Shown one piece after another: positions 1 to 11,071 of a DNA stretch of 64,000 nucleotides; positions within the stretch are counted from its first letter, which is position 1; every line of letters starts with the position of its first letter. The translations under genes were made by a program, and so were the position numbers. Origin of the DNA: Leptodontidium sp. MPI-SDFR-AT-0119. Lineage: Eukaryota; Ascomycota; Leotiomycetes; Helotiales; Leptodontidiaceae. The stretch is taken from contig JAHLEZ010000014.1 in NCBI GenBank assembly GCA_020726505.1, positions 1,240,001 to 1,304,000 on the forward strand. The letters are read 5' to 3'. The notes under the pieces were generated by a model, which was given only the letters and a program-made list of their open reading frames with translations, searched no databases and was not told the origin of the DNA.

Positions 1-1106
1 AATGCCCGGGACCCACACCCGCTGTACTTCCACCTCCCGATTGCGTTTGGAGCATCATCCGGTCATGTCTTGCCACGCCAAAACTTAAAAAATGCGTACT
101 TGGGAATTACACAGCAGAACTCAAAATCAGCAGGTACCGTAGCAGGCAGAAAGGAGAATAATGAAAGACCGTCGTGACCGAAGAAGAGAGGTTTCTGTCC
201 TTTGTGAGGAAATTCCCATCGGGACAGGAGGTTTGAAAAACGCCGTGTCCGGTTGATGACTCAGCGTTGTACGACCTGGATGAGGGATGCGATTCGTCCT
301 TCGTATTCTGCTTGTGGAGTTAATCGTGGGATATCCATTTTAAGTCCGCTATTGTAAGCGAGCTTCTTCTTGTGCCGTAAGATATTTCGAAGTCATTAAT
401 TCTTTATGGCCAGCCTTCTTTATTCATTTTCCAGTTTGATCCTCCTGTCCGACCTGTCGTTCCCTTGCCTCGAATCGAAGTCGTAAGTCAACAAGAGACC
501 AACTTGATGAGTTGACAAATATGAATTCAAAAACAACGATTCCAACACTCTGGGATCTTAAAGGTACAGTCTGTATCTTTGATAGGAGTAGAAAGAATCC
601 CTCCCCCCTTTCACTCAACAGTGGGACTTTTGGCCAAACTAGTGGAGCATGTATGAGGCACAGAAACAACATCATGACAGCACCACATGTCACCCTAGAC
701 TGGACGCGCGTTCCATCCTACTTCGCCTCTCTGTGAAAATCAACGAGGCTCATGTTTATTTCAGGACTCATAGCCAAATAGAGCCAGCTTTCATTTTTGG
801 CATTTGTTCATGTGACTTACAAAGTAAATACCGACCCGGGGAGGCAAGCCTCAAGGGTCCTTGGCCAGGTCAAAGTTGATTCGCCCGATTGTATCGGAGG
901 CTCTCAGGTGCTTCCAGCGTGTATAGATATTCTAGTGTGAGCTTCTGCGGGCCATTAAACGATATATTAACAGTCGCCCGAAACTTTACAATCACGACGA
1001 CCTCCTGGAGATATTCATGACTTTTCTGAAAGACTTTTCATCAAAATTACTTGCCATAACAAAAACGATTCGCTCAAATACCGCTGGTTACCTTTGATTG
1101 GATTCC
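1..1106. other. intergenic, no gene seen
   Basis: Only short open frames without recognisable similarity or coherent splice structure are present. The stretch is the downstream flank of the minus-strand regulator that ends at 1107. No RNA gene or repeat was recognised. Confidence 0.6.
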
Positions 1107-2824
1107 TCAATCCAGCAACCAGGACAGCGCACTCTCGACTAGAGCATCATTACTCATATCTTCGTCATTCACCAAAGGCTCCCTAGCAGCATTCTTCGAG
1201 CCTCGCTCCTCGCCAAGAACAGCAGATTGTTCCATTAAGAATTTCCACATCCAATCATCGAGTAGGAAGGATTTAAGCGGGCTTACCCGGCAGTGGTTCT
1301 GGAATGACCGAAGCCGTCCAACCTACACAGTCAGTTCGTTCTCAGGATTATTTATCAAATGTCTTTTACTCACTGCGGAATCTATCACTGGCCAGTATTT
1401 TTTGAGCCTCATTAGGATGTCGAAGTTTGAGAGGAGGTATATCCTCGCTTTGTCCACATCTCCGCCACCAAGTAGCAACGTGTGCAGATGGACACTGGAG
1501 CTGACGACCAAGATGTGTCCAATGATATAGTACACCAGCTCTCCTCCCCGAGATGCAATCTCCGATACCATCATAGCGTGCTTCTTGCACTCAAAAGCCA
1601 AAGGGTCATCATTCCTCGGATCCAGGAATGGAAAGTACAGAAGCTGTCGGTAATGATGGTATCCGATGTGCATGGCCAAAAAGGTCTTCCCGAATCCGAT
1701 GCCCTGAAAGTATTCGAAGTTCTCAGAGCTGTATTTCAATACGCGCGGTAGTTCGTACTCCCACCGATCTAATCGATCCGCAAGCCGATTGACTTCTCCG
1801 ATTTGAGTGGCCAACGGTCCTCCTGTTCCCAAGCGAATAATGACATCTAGAATTTCTCGAAAGAGATCTATCGTCTTCGCCATCTGAGCCCAGATACCAT
1901 GCCGAGGAAGTTTTAAGCGAAGAGCGAGGAAGTCTTCCTCATCGAGAAGAAGCAGATTCTCTGGTGGGTATTCTGCTCTCACAGGAGCAACCGACATATC
2001 TGCCGAGCTCCATTTCCCAGTAATCACCACTGAGAGGTATGTCCGTCTACGCAATTCTTGATCAAGTAGACTCAGACCCTCAGTCTCCCACAGACGAAGT
2101 GACTGGCAATGAAGACGTGCCAAGCCGGTGCAGATGTGCTTTGCCTTTGCGTCACCCTCTCCTCCTAGATGTTGCGAGATCAGGATATAGCCTTGAACTG
2201 TTTCAAGGCTGGGCCGCACCATCTCTTTCTGGAGAAGTTCTAAAGCAGCGGCAGCGTATTTTGTCGCATAGCCTTGAGGATTATCATGGAAGTATTCATT
2301 TGTCGAAAACCTAAACATCAGTCAGTCTTAGACTTTGAACATTCAAGGTATAAATCACCTAGCAGCAAGAGCTATGACTGCAAAAACCAGGCCAGGAGGT
2401 ACCAAGTTTGAGGCGAGATTCGAGACGAATGTTGGCTCATGAAATAGAGTATGTGGTCCATCATGGATCAATCGAAAATAGAGGTCCACCAGCTCATCCA
2501 GAACGGACTTCGGTGGTATCAATGATGCCGGATCATCTAGTTGCTGACTTGGCGAAGTAATGTGTTTCGGGTTCGGAGCTGCAGAAGAAGAGTGCTCGTT
2601 CGCTGAAACAATTCGACGATTCTTGATACTGGATACTGTCAAGCTGCACGGCAATGTTTGGTCTCTACACAGCTGACAGCATCCCGAACCATCTCCTAGA
2701 ATCGGGAGGCATTTGCGCTTTCGAATCCTAGACCGGTTAGTTCAGTATTGTTTTCTTGGAAGGGGGAAAGTGGTCTCTACCGGCAATTCCGGCACGCACT
2801 TGATCGCCCACGCTTTTCTGACAT
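1107..2824 (-). CDS. Zn2Cys6 fungal transcription factor, likely regulator of the adjacent GH78/transporter genes
   Basis: Four exons reconstruct a 521-residue protein: 2824-2781, 2727-2359, 2310-1374 and 1322-1107. Introns are 53, 48 and 51 bp (donors GTAGAG, GTGATT, GTGAGT). The first intron splits the zinc cluster: exon 1 ends in ACRNCR and exon 2 resumes with RKRKC. This gives C11-x2-C14-x6-C21-x10-C32-x2-C35-x6-C42, the binuclear DNA-binding cluster of the Gal4 family. The middle of the protein (about residues 90-400) matches the fungal-specific middle homology region, with a typical HEPTF-type start and a FQNHCR segment near the end. The start at 2824 is the first ATG before the cluster. 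The frame stays open upstream, so a longer N-terminus is possible. It is divergent from the GH78 gene with a 446-bp shared promoter, so pathway-specific control of that gene and the next transporter is inferred. Confidence 0.87.
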
Positions 2825-3270
2825 TCTATATTGTCCAGAACGAGGAGATGGGGTGCAGGTTGCACAGTCCAGGTCTCTGTTCTGAAGCGGGGAAATATGA
2901 ATTTCATTGGACTGGTGCCCGCATTTGGGGCCACGGACTTGGCGAACACCACCCACCCCACATCTTCCCACAGTGTAGTCCGTCCCACAACAACAGAACC
3001 AAGCAGTTTCTCGTTTTCACATGAACTTCGGCCTCGCAATGTGGCTGTCCCACAACCAACTTGTCGAGTGCCAAGATAGCTGGGAATAAGAGCTGATATG
3101 GAAACGTCTATTTCCTAAAGGTTCGGTGCAACAGATGCCGACTTATGTGATCAAGAGTATCTAGGTAAGCCAACTAGGGAATATTTTCACCATTTCTGGA
3201 TTTTGCCTTCCACTCTCCGCGTATCTACTCATTTCTTTATCTTGGAACCTGAACACCAGAAGCCGACACG
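2825..3270. promoter_or_regulatory. shared divergent promoter region, regulator / GH78
   Basis: This 446-bp gap separates the start codons of the minus-strand Zn2Cys6 gene and the plus-strand GH78 gene, so it must hold both promoters. Scattered CGG triplets occur, but no convincing paired CGG operator or TATA box stood out by eye. The assignment comes from geometry only. Confidence 0.5.
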
Positions 3271-5349
3271 ATGAGGCCATCTTCATCTACCGAAGGCATC
3301 CTGCCAGCTTTCCAGGGACCTTGGGATCAATACAATCTCTCTCCAGCATCGCGGACACAGTACCCGGTCCGAATCTTTCGTGTTACTGGACTCGTCGAGA
3401 ATGCATCAAATTTACTGGATTTCAATAGCACGGTCATCCGAGCCATACCAACAACCAATGGCTTTGTTCCTGGTGACCTCTACTCTTCCATAACTCTCGA
3501 CTTTGGCAAGGAGGTTTGCGGGCCGGTGACCATTCGAAGCGGACCAACTTCAACCGAACAGACCGTGGCCTTTGCATACGCCGAAAGCTCAGAATGGGTG
3601 GGATTTAACAGCGACGATGCATCATCTTTGCGTCCTTCAGTATCAGATGGCCATTTCGAATTCCAGATTGGACCAAACGAGACATACATGGTCCCTATGG
3701 AGAAGCAAAGGGGCGGCTACCGATACCTCACCATCTTCACGAAAACTACGGATGCAATCCTAGAGATCAAAGAAGTCTCAGCACACTTTACATCGATGCC
3801 TCACTGGGAAAATCTACGAGCTTACCCATCGTATTTCTACTGCAACGACGAACTTCTCAACCGCTTGTGGTACGCATCTGCATACACAAACCAACTTTCC
3901 ACTTTAGCCAAAGATCAGTCTCGTCGATGTGAGCTCGACTCTGGCTGGTTGACCAATGCCGTTTGCTGTACGTCTGGGGAAACAGTCATAACCGATGCTC
4001 CTCGAAGAGACCGAACAGTGTGGGCGGGGGATTTTGCAGTTGTCATTTGGTCACAGTTTGCGACCATCGGGGATTCTGTATCGATGAAAAACGCTCTAGA
4101 CACACTTTTCGATGTGCAAAGCGAGAAAGGACAGTTCCCCTGGTGTGGACCCCCAATTTGTCATGACAGTCGGAGTGATCTCGCCAAGTCTGCGGAGTGG
4201 CCATACATGTCGGACTCTTACCACCTATGGACGATCCTCGTTTCTAGACATTTTTACCACTTGACGAGTGACATTGACTGGCTGAAAAGCAAGTGGAATA
4301 AGATCATACTGGGGATGGAGCTGGCAGTTTCTAGGGTATGTACCACCAACTCGATAGAACAATTCAGTTTCTGACAAATATAGTTTCGAGCTGAAGAGGG
4401 GCTTTATTACTGTGAAGGAATCCTAGATTGGGGCCGAACTTCGGTCGAAGGATTCAATCTCTCTGGTAACATTCTCTTCCATGAGACTCTCGTCAACATG
4501 GCACCTCTAGCGACTTTACTTGGCCATCCAGGCACTGCCAGGGACTGGTTAGCACTAGCGGAAACCCTCAAACCAAATCTGGAGAAGTTCTGGGATGCAG
4601 CAGCAGGGCTTTATATCGATAATTTAAAGGCACCAGATCTTTACCCGCAAGATGGAAACTCTTTGGCTTGCTGGTTTGGAATTGCAGACCTGGAGCGAGC
4701 TTCTATCATCACCACAAATCTGAAGAAGAGATGGGGTCCATACGGTCCAATCAACCCAGAGTGTTCCGGACCGGTCTCGCCGTTCATCTCAGGATTCGAA
4801 TTACAAGCTCTTGTGCGAGCTGATAAAATGAACGATGCTCTTCAGATGATTAGAACTGCTTGGGGCTGGATGATCAACAACCCCGCTAGTACTGGAAGTA
4901 CGATTCTGGAAGCATGGGGAGGAGATGGGCAGCTAACTTATCCCTTCTACAAAGACAAGCCTAGCTATATATCTCATTGTCATCCATTTTCCACGGGACC
5001 AGTCTTAGTGATGACTTTCGAGTTACTAGGTCTCAATCTCACCGAAGCTGGAGGTATCTCTTGGGAATTCACACCAACACCTGGTGATCTAGAGCACTGT
5101 GAGGGTGGTTTCACGGGTGTATGTGGCAAGTACTCGGCAGGATGGAAGAAAGAGAGGAAGAATGGAAGTATTGTTTTCACAGGTTGGGTGCAGGCTCCTC
5201 AAGGAACGACGGGAAGAGTGAGAGCCCCAAGAGGCGTTGGACAGGCTGCTTCAGCTAACGGGCAGAAGACGAGGTGCTCCTTCTCTGATGGCTACTGGTG
5301 GGTGGACGGCGTGAAGGGAGGTGAACGCCATGAATTTATGTTTCTGTAA
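3271..5349 (+). CDS. GH78-family alpha-L-rhamnosidase (six-hairpin glycosidase), probably intracellular
   Basis: Two exons (3271-4335 and 4384-5349, 48-bp intron with GTATGT donor and ATAG acceptor) encode 676 residues. The N-terminal beta-rich part carries ITLDFGKEVCGP (residues 74-85). The (alpha/alpha)6 barrel follows, with DAPRRDRTVWAGD at 242-254, the fungal counterpart of the GH78 acid-region motif. GSTILEAW around E531 matches the usual general-base segment. These enzymes release terminal L-rhamnose from glycosides; the exact substrate is not visible here. No signal peptide is present at the N-terminus, so the protein should act in the cytosol on imported substrate, consistent with the sugar transporter 0.6 kb downstream on the same strand. 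The start is the first ATG of the frame, and the N-terminus aligns with the expected domain start. Confidence 0.87.
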
Positions 5350-5967
5350 TCTAGATTGAAGTAAATCCAAAGTCATTTTCAAACTTCGCTAAGAACATCT
5401 ATTTTGAATTATGATTCATTTCCCCCCCTCGAAGTCGTGGCAGTGTTTGGAGAGACTATTACCTCGATAACAAGAAACACGGGGGGGGATAGAAGCTAAC
5501 CTGTTGGCCTGTCTGCCTGCAAGTAATCTAACAACTCTACGGTCTCTCCCAACACCCCCTCCAAACATGTCCCCACTTCAGGCTTCGGTAGTGAGCGAGC
5601 CCCTAAAATCGAGGAGACTTCGAGGCGGCGAACTAACCTATCAGAAAGCGAGACCGCCGCAAGCCATCCCCTAAATTTCCCCGCTGCCAAGGAAAGGCAA
5701 ACCTCCAGACCCTTGTTTCCCCACGACCAAAAATCTTCTCTCCACGACCTCATTCCTCCACATCTCACAAGAATGATGGCCCGATACCCTCGTCTTCGGG
5801 TCAACTCACGACGTGTGGCGCTCAATGTGTGCAATCAATCCCTTCTCCATGAGCCGTGCCTTCCCGAGGCAGATGAAGATATAAAGGAAGCGAGATCCCA
5901 CTCTGATGCAATTCAATAACCATCAATGGGAACTTTCAGAAATACCAAGTCAAAGAAGGAGACAACA
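5350..5967. other. intergenic between GH78 and transporter genes
   Basis: The 618 bp hold the 3' end of the GH78 gene and the transporter promoter. There are C and G homopolymer runs near 5420 and 5480. No further gene is supported. Confidence 0.5.
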
Positions 5968-7683
5968 ATGAATTCTTACGTTCTTCTTATTGCCCTTGTG
6001 GTTGCCACTGGAGGCTTCGTCTTCGGTGTTGATTCAGGTATGGTACTTCCTCCACAGCCGAACTTCTTTACTTACGCCGTGCAGGCATCATAGCAACAAC
6101 GCTTGGACATAAAACATTCGCTGTTTACATGTATGGACCATCAGCCAAAAATGCATCGTTGACAGGTATGCATCAGATCTATGGAGATAGAGCAACGTTC
6201 TGACGAAGTCCAGGTGCCATCGTGTCACTTTACAACGCCGGTCAAGCTTTGGGAACTTTCATCACCGGATACAGCGCAGATAGATTCAGTCGTCGATGGA
6301 CGATATGTGCCGCAGGAATGCTAGGTAGGTCTCAATTTCCAATCTCCCTTCGAATTCGACTAACAGAACCAGCCACTTTCGGAGCAGCGTTGCAGACTGC
6401 CGCTCAAAACGTTGGCATGATGATCGCTGGTAGATTTGTTGCTGGCCTTGCTTGTGGCATGATCCTCGCTGTTGTACCCGTCTATATCGCTGAAGTGTCT
6501 CCTCCCAAGAACCGTGGATTAATCGTCGGTCTGCAAGGCATGATGATCTCGATTGGTTTCATGGTTGCAAACTGGATCGGTTACGCAGGCGGGTATGCTT
6601 CAGGAAATGCCCAGTGGAGAATCCCGCTCGCTATGCAGATGCCCGGAGCTATTCTTCTCTCCATCGGCTGCTTTTTCATCCCATATACCCCGCGCTGGCT
6701 CGTCGGAAAGGAGAGATATGATGAAGCGAAAGCAGGTAAGAATAACACTACCAAACAATGATATCAGCTAACAAAGGCAGTCATCATACGTCTCCACGGC
6801 GACCAGACAGAAGAATACCTTGCACAAGAATTCACACAGATCCACGACCAAATCCTTCTTGAGAATGAGGGACGTAATACTGGTCTCATCTCCTCGGTCG
6901 GCAAACTCTTCTCCAAACAATACTTCCGTCGTACTGCCACTGCTTGTTTCATCCTGATGATGGGTCAACTAAGTGGCTCAACGGTCATACAGAACTATCA
7001 GAGTATATTTTACGCTGCCGTTGGGTATACTGGACGCACTGGGCTTCTCATTTCTGGCATCTACGGTTTCATGGGTGTGTTTGGGCAGATTGCCTACTTG
7101 GCATTCGTGGCAGACAAATGGATGAGGACGCGTACACTCTGTAAGTTGTTCCGCATACATATCTGTGTTAGAAATCACTTGTTAACAGTTGCCAGGGATT
7201 GGATCTGGCTTCCTTTGCGTAATGATCAGTATCATCATGGCTTTATCCGCTGAGTTCGGAACCGGGTCAACAGACCAATCCGGACCCCGCGCTGCAATTG
7301 CCTTCATCTTCATCTACTCCTTCGGATACGCCTTATTCTTCAACGCCATGGTTTGGGTCGTACCAGTTGAACTCTTCCCCTTCTTCCTACGCTCGAAGGG
7401 ACTCGGACTCGCTGTCTTCTCTAAAGCAGTTGTCGCGATTGTTCTTGCCCAGATTACTCCGATTGCAATTGAACATGTCCACTGGAGATACTATTCCCTG
7501 TTCATCGCTTCGAACTTTGTTGCGGGTTTGATATATTTCTTCTTTTTGCCGGAGACTAAGGGGAAGAGTCTTGAAGAGATTGCGGAGCTGTTTGGAGATG
7601 CACTAGCGACAGAGCAGCTGGAAGATATTGATACCAGTGGCAAAGAAGGAATTCATGTATCCAAGCATGTGGAGACTGCTTGA
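5968..7683 (+). CDS. MFS sugar transporter (hexose/disaccharide permease type)
   Basis: Six exons (5968-6037, 6085-6165, 6214-6324, 6373-6735, 6781-7140, 7196-7683) join to a 490-residue, 12-TM major facilitator of the sugar-porter family. Signature segments are GGFVFGVDSGIIATTLGH at TM1, DRFSRRWT after TM2, VPVYIAEVSPPKNRG after TM4, VPVELFPFFLRSKG before TM11 and LPETKGKSLEEIAELFG after TM12. All introns are 45-55 bp. The last acceptor is taken at 7195 rather than 7188, because only the former keeps frame. It sits directly downstream of the GH78 gene and near the Zn2Cys6 gene, so uptake of rhamnose or a rhamnosylated glycoside is inferred. Substrate cannot be read from sequence alone. Confidence 0.9.
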
Positions 7684-7920
7684 AAGTCTCGATTATTTAT
7701 CTCGAAATGTCAAGGTACAAGTCAGATCTTGCTGATGTGTACATCTTATTGTACCATTCTTAACACTATTTCAAGCCGAGCAATGAGAGTTATTGTACAG
7801 AGACTCTTGTTTCCCAAATGTCAGAAGCTGTATATGGAGTGTAAAATCCCCCAGTCGTCACTTCATCCACACCCAAACAATCCGTTCTTTCATACCTGTA
7901 CAAATCTTATGAAGCCAGTA

Positions 7921-8619
7921 TTACTCCACAACTATTCTAGCAAACCTCAACTCCGGCTCCCTCCATCCATGATTCAGCCTCATACTATTCAACCTATTCA
8001 GCGTCTTCAAAACCCCCCTGACATCCCCCCCAAGATTCTTATCCTCAACAAATACCTCTTCGCACTCAACCAATCTCCTCTCATCAGCATCCTTCCTCTC
8101 TCCATCCCTCCCAGCCACACTATTCCCTCCCCCGCCCACCAAAACCCCACCCGTGAGAACTAAAGTCAACAAATCCAACCCACTAAGTCCAGCTCCGGGG
8201 TGAAACATCATAAACCTCAAATCCCCACCCGCTTCCAACACCGCGCCGCCTCGTCTCGCGTATTTGGCCTTCCACATCTCATCCTGCACAGCTAGATGTG
8301 TGATGCCTCCTCGCCTCTCGGGGACAATCCACTCCTTGAAGTCTTGCGTTAGGGTGTTGATATCATCCAGATACAACGTATCATCCAGCGCGGGGTTGCC
8401 ATAGATGGATATCGAATGTGTGAATTGGGATTGCGCGGAGGGCGTGAAGAAGGGAGTGAAGGTCTTGATGTGGATAGCTCGGGATTCGCGACATGCGAAA
8501 CGGCAGCTGTCTGCGGTGTAGGTGCGGGGTAGGAGGGCTTTGGTCTGTGGGATTGAATGCTCCCAGATCTTCAAGCGTAACTCGGTTGGGAGGAGAGGGA
8601 AGAGTGTGAAAGTATCCAT
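7921..8619 (-). CDS. 2EXR-domain protein of unknown function
   Basis: A single exon of 232 residues starts at the ATG at 8619 (MDTFTLFP). A possible in-frame extension upstream lacks protein character. The N-terminus has FPLLPTELRLKIWEHSIP, the hallmark of the 2EXR domain, an F-box-like helical motif found in large expanded families of filamentous fungi. A CRESRAIHIKTF segment follows at the usual distance. The C-terminal half is Gly-rich in the middle and ends with a short conserved-looking tail. No enzymatic motif is visible. It is convergent with the sugar transporter, with 237 bp between stop codons. An adaptor role (ubiquitin ligase or other) would be a guess. Confidence 0.72.
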   Translation of the reverse strand: MDTFTLFPLLPTELRLKIWEHSIPQTKALLPRTYTADSCRFACRESRAIHIKTFTPFFTPSAQSQFTHSISIYGNPALDDTLYLDDINTLTQDFKEWIVPERRGGITHLAVQDEMWKAKYARRGGAVLEAGGDLRFMMFHPGAGLSGLDLLTLVLTGGVLVGGGGNSVAGRDGERKDADERRLVECEEVFVEDKNLGGDVRGVLKTLNRLNSMRLNHGWREPELRFARIVVE

Positions 8620-9418
8620 TGTGTGCTTAGACAGGAATATGGTTGTTGATTTAGATAGGTACTTATACTGCGAGGGTAAATCGATGATGAGGTTGTTGTC
8701 TGTTAATGGCGGGGTCAAGGACGCTAAAACTCTGGGCTGCCCTCGGTAAATCTTGAGAAAGATTAAGCGACCATAACAAATAAATCCACTTTTAAGAAAA
8801 GCAAGGGGAATAGATATATGAAGGGATCACATTCGCATCAGACGTATCGAGACCAGAGATTTCAATTGAGGAAGCGGGGGGAGGAAAGTTGAATTCCAAG
8901 AAAATGCTTTTCTCCTGAAAAACTGCACATCAAGCATTTAAAGTGTTCAAACCAAATACTGGGATCAACTGTGGTAAAATCCCGTTTTACGCGTTTGGCT
9001 GAAGAAGTCACGATGGATGTGATCGTGTGGCAGCTGCGAAAACTTCATCTTGACTGGGACCATTTCAGGAGCCATGGCCTGTGGTAGACTAAGTCGCCAA
9101 GGCCGTCGAGAAACTGAGCTCTGGATAAGCTTCCCAAGCTCTCATGACTGTATTTAAGTAAAGTACGTTGGCCATCTTAAACGTTGATATCTGGATTACC
9201 TAGGTATATGTGTTCCGTTGGCAGATTCAGTGAGTCTGATCAGTCAGCAAGCTGGCTGGCTAAGGTCGCTCTATATATATGTGATTCCAAATATCGCGTC
9301 TTAATATCTTCTCACAAGCTTATGGCCTTTATCCGTCTTCAAAAGTATGTCAGTTAAGATAGAAGATACAAATACAGGAATGGAAAGATTTCAGGATCCT
9401 CACAGTCCAGAAAAATGA
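8620..9418. other. intergenic
   Basis: About 0.8 kb upstream of the minus-strand 2EXR gene. It has A-rich patches and short tandem-like GGCTGGCTGGC near 9250. No gene or RNA was recognised. Confidence 0.5.
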
Positions 9419-9905
9419 ATGGCTCCCCGTGTCGCGAAGAGAAGGGGCAACATTCCACCGAACGCATCAGCACGGCCCCTCGCCAAGCCTTTTGGCGACG
9501 TCAACATCCAAGGTCTCCGACCCGCATCACAAACGCGGAGAAATCTGGGGTCGGTACAACCTCATGTGGGTAAGTACGGACGTAAAGGTATCTCTTATCG
9601 GACAGATCAGAGAGTCATCCCGTCTTGGCTTCGAATTAAGTATTGCAGGATCATCAACATGCCGCAGCCTCAGCATGGACTTAGAAAACACGCCGATACA
9701 TACGGACGTAGTCTCCGTCGACATCACAGCGGTCACTGAACGCGCAACACTCCTTCAACACATCATGTGCTCTCACCTATGGGATGCGCCATCGAACGAG
9801 GTGGATTATGTCCCACGGCAAGCCTCAATCGTATGCTCCTCAACGGCAAAGCTACGGACGTACAACAATATCGCCAGAGCAAAATCGGCGAAAGCAGAGT
9901 TCTAA
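9419..9905 (+). CDS. orphan two-exon candidate
   Basis: Exons 9419-9569 and 9649-9905 join across a 79-bp intron (GTAAGT donor, TTGCAG acceptor) into a continuous 135-residue frame. The N-terminal part is basic and low complexity (MAPRVAKRRGNIPP). The C-terminal part has balanced composition. I recognise no family. In favour are the canonical splice sites and frame closure. Against are the lack of any known domain and an out-of-frame ATG four bases upstream. It could be noncoding, or the 5' part of a transcript reaching the 2EXR gene at 10122. Confidence 0.3.
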
Positions 9906-10121
9906 ATGTAGCTACCGCTAATACCAAACCCACCGAACACGAGATGAGCTTTCAGCTAGATGAGATTCAATATCAGTCCGGCCATCCCATGTAAGCAGCC
10001 ATCATTTCCGAAGGCTCCACGGCGTCTCCGAAAACGAGAAAAAAAGGTCTTGAGTAACATCGACCAGCGATTCTCAGCTGTACCCACTCATCTCTGTCTC
10101 CACCCGTTTACGAATCAAGTC

Positions 10122-10901
10122 ATGGAATCAGCTTCTGTACCTGTATCCACATCTACATCTGGAAGTTTAACGTTCTCGCCGTTTCAAAGACTCCCGGTCG
10201 AGCTTCGCTTGAAGATCTGGAGGTTGGCTGTCGAGCCTAGGATTGTGCATGTCGAGTGGTCGAGACCGCTTCGCCAATGTCTGTCTCCGGATGTCCCTGC
10301 GATTCTGCAAGTCTCCAGAGAGGCGAGAGTGGAAGGGTTGAAAGTCTATCAGCCTGCTTTCAACACTTCCGACTTGCCTATCCCGGTATATATCAACTTC
10401 GAACTCGACACGGTCTTCTTCAGATGGAAGACTTTTGGGCGCAGGCCCGCGAAGCATGTTCTTGCATTGAGGGAAGACTGTCGACGCATCGAGTTCTTAC
10501 TGATAGATGCTTGTGTGCGTCTCAATTGTGGGATGGAGTTGATCAAGTTTGATAACTTGAAAGAGCTTCAGATATTGGGTTGTATGGAGGAAGTTCCTGA
10601 TGCTATTGGCGACGCGGCGTTGTTTGAATGTGCGTTCAAGCCCTGGGTCAAGTCCATACTGCCGGGAAAGCAGCCATATACGGTCCCGAGATTGAAGTGT
10701 TTGGATCAAGGGGCAATATGCAGAGACCATTGGTGGTTCGGAGCTTGGAATGAGAGGTGTACAGGAAGGATGGTTGGGAGTGAGGCACGAGGATTGGATT
10801 GCTGGCAGCTGATGTTTACTGTCATCAATGACCTAGCACATGGTTGTTTACAAGAGAGAGAATCTCATGGACTATCAACTGCAGTACATGTTATCACATA
10901 G
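10122..10901 (+). CDS. 2EXR-domain protein of unknown function
   Basis: A single exon of 259 residues. After a Ser/Thr-rich start, FSPFQRLPVELRLKIWRLA (residues about 18-36) is a clear 2EXR motif. ILQVSREARVEGLKVY is the second conserved block, where a parental 'R-x-C/S-x-ES/EAR' helix is usual. The remainder (FELDTVFFR, LREDCRRIEFLLI, and a KELQILG strand) follows the common layout of these proteins. The frame is open upstream to 9960, but 10122 is the ATG that places the domain at the normal distance. No catalytic residues are seen. It is one of several 2EXR-like genes in the window. Confidence 0.78.
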   Translation: MESASVPVSTSTSGSLTFSPFQRLPVELRLKIWRLAVEPRIVHVEWSRPLRQCLSPDVPAILQVSREARVEGLKVYQPAFNTSDLPIPVYINFELDTVFFRWKTFGRRPAKHVLALREDCRRIEFLLIDACVRLNCGMELIKFDNLKELQILGCMEEVPDAIGDAALFECAFKPWVKSILPGKQPYTVPRLKCLDQGAICRDHWWFGAWNERCTGRMVGSEARGLDCWQLMFTVINDLAHGCLQERESHGLSTAVHVIT

Positions 10902-11071
10902 CCTGCAACAAACTACAATAAATCCCCAAAGAACCTCCTCATAAGATTTGCGCACGTGATCTAGGCGGTGACCACTTTCGGCAGAATAGTGAGGCTACCT
11001 CAAGTATCAGAGAGACCTTTCGAACGTCAAATCCCTCTGTTCTAGCTGTCACAGAACTCACTCTACTCAAG

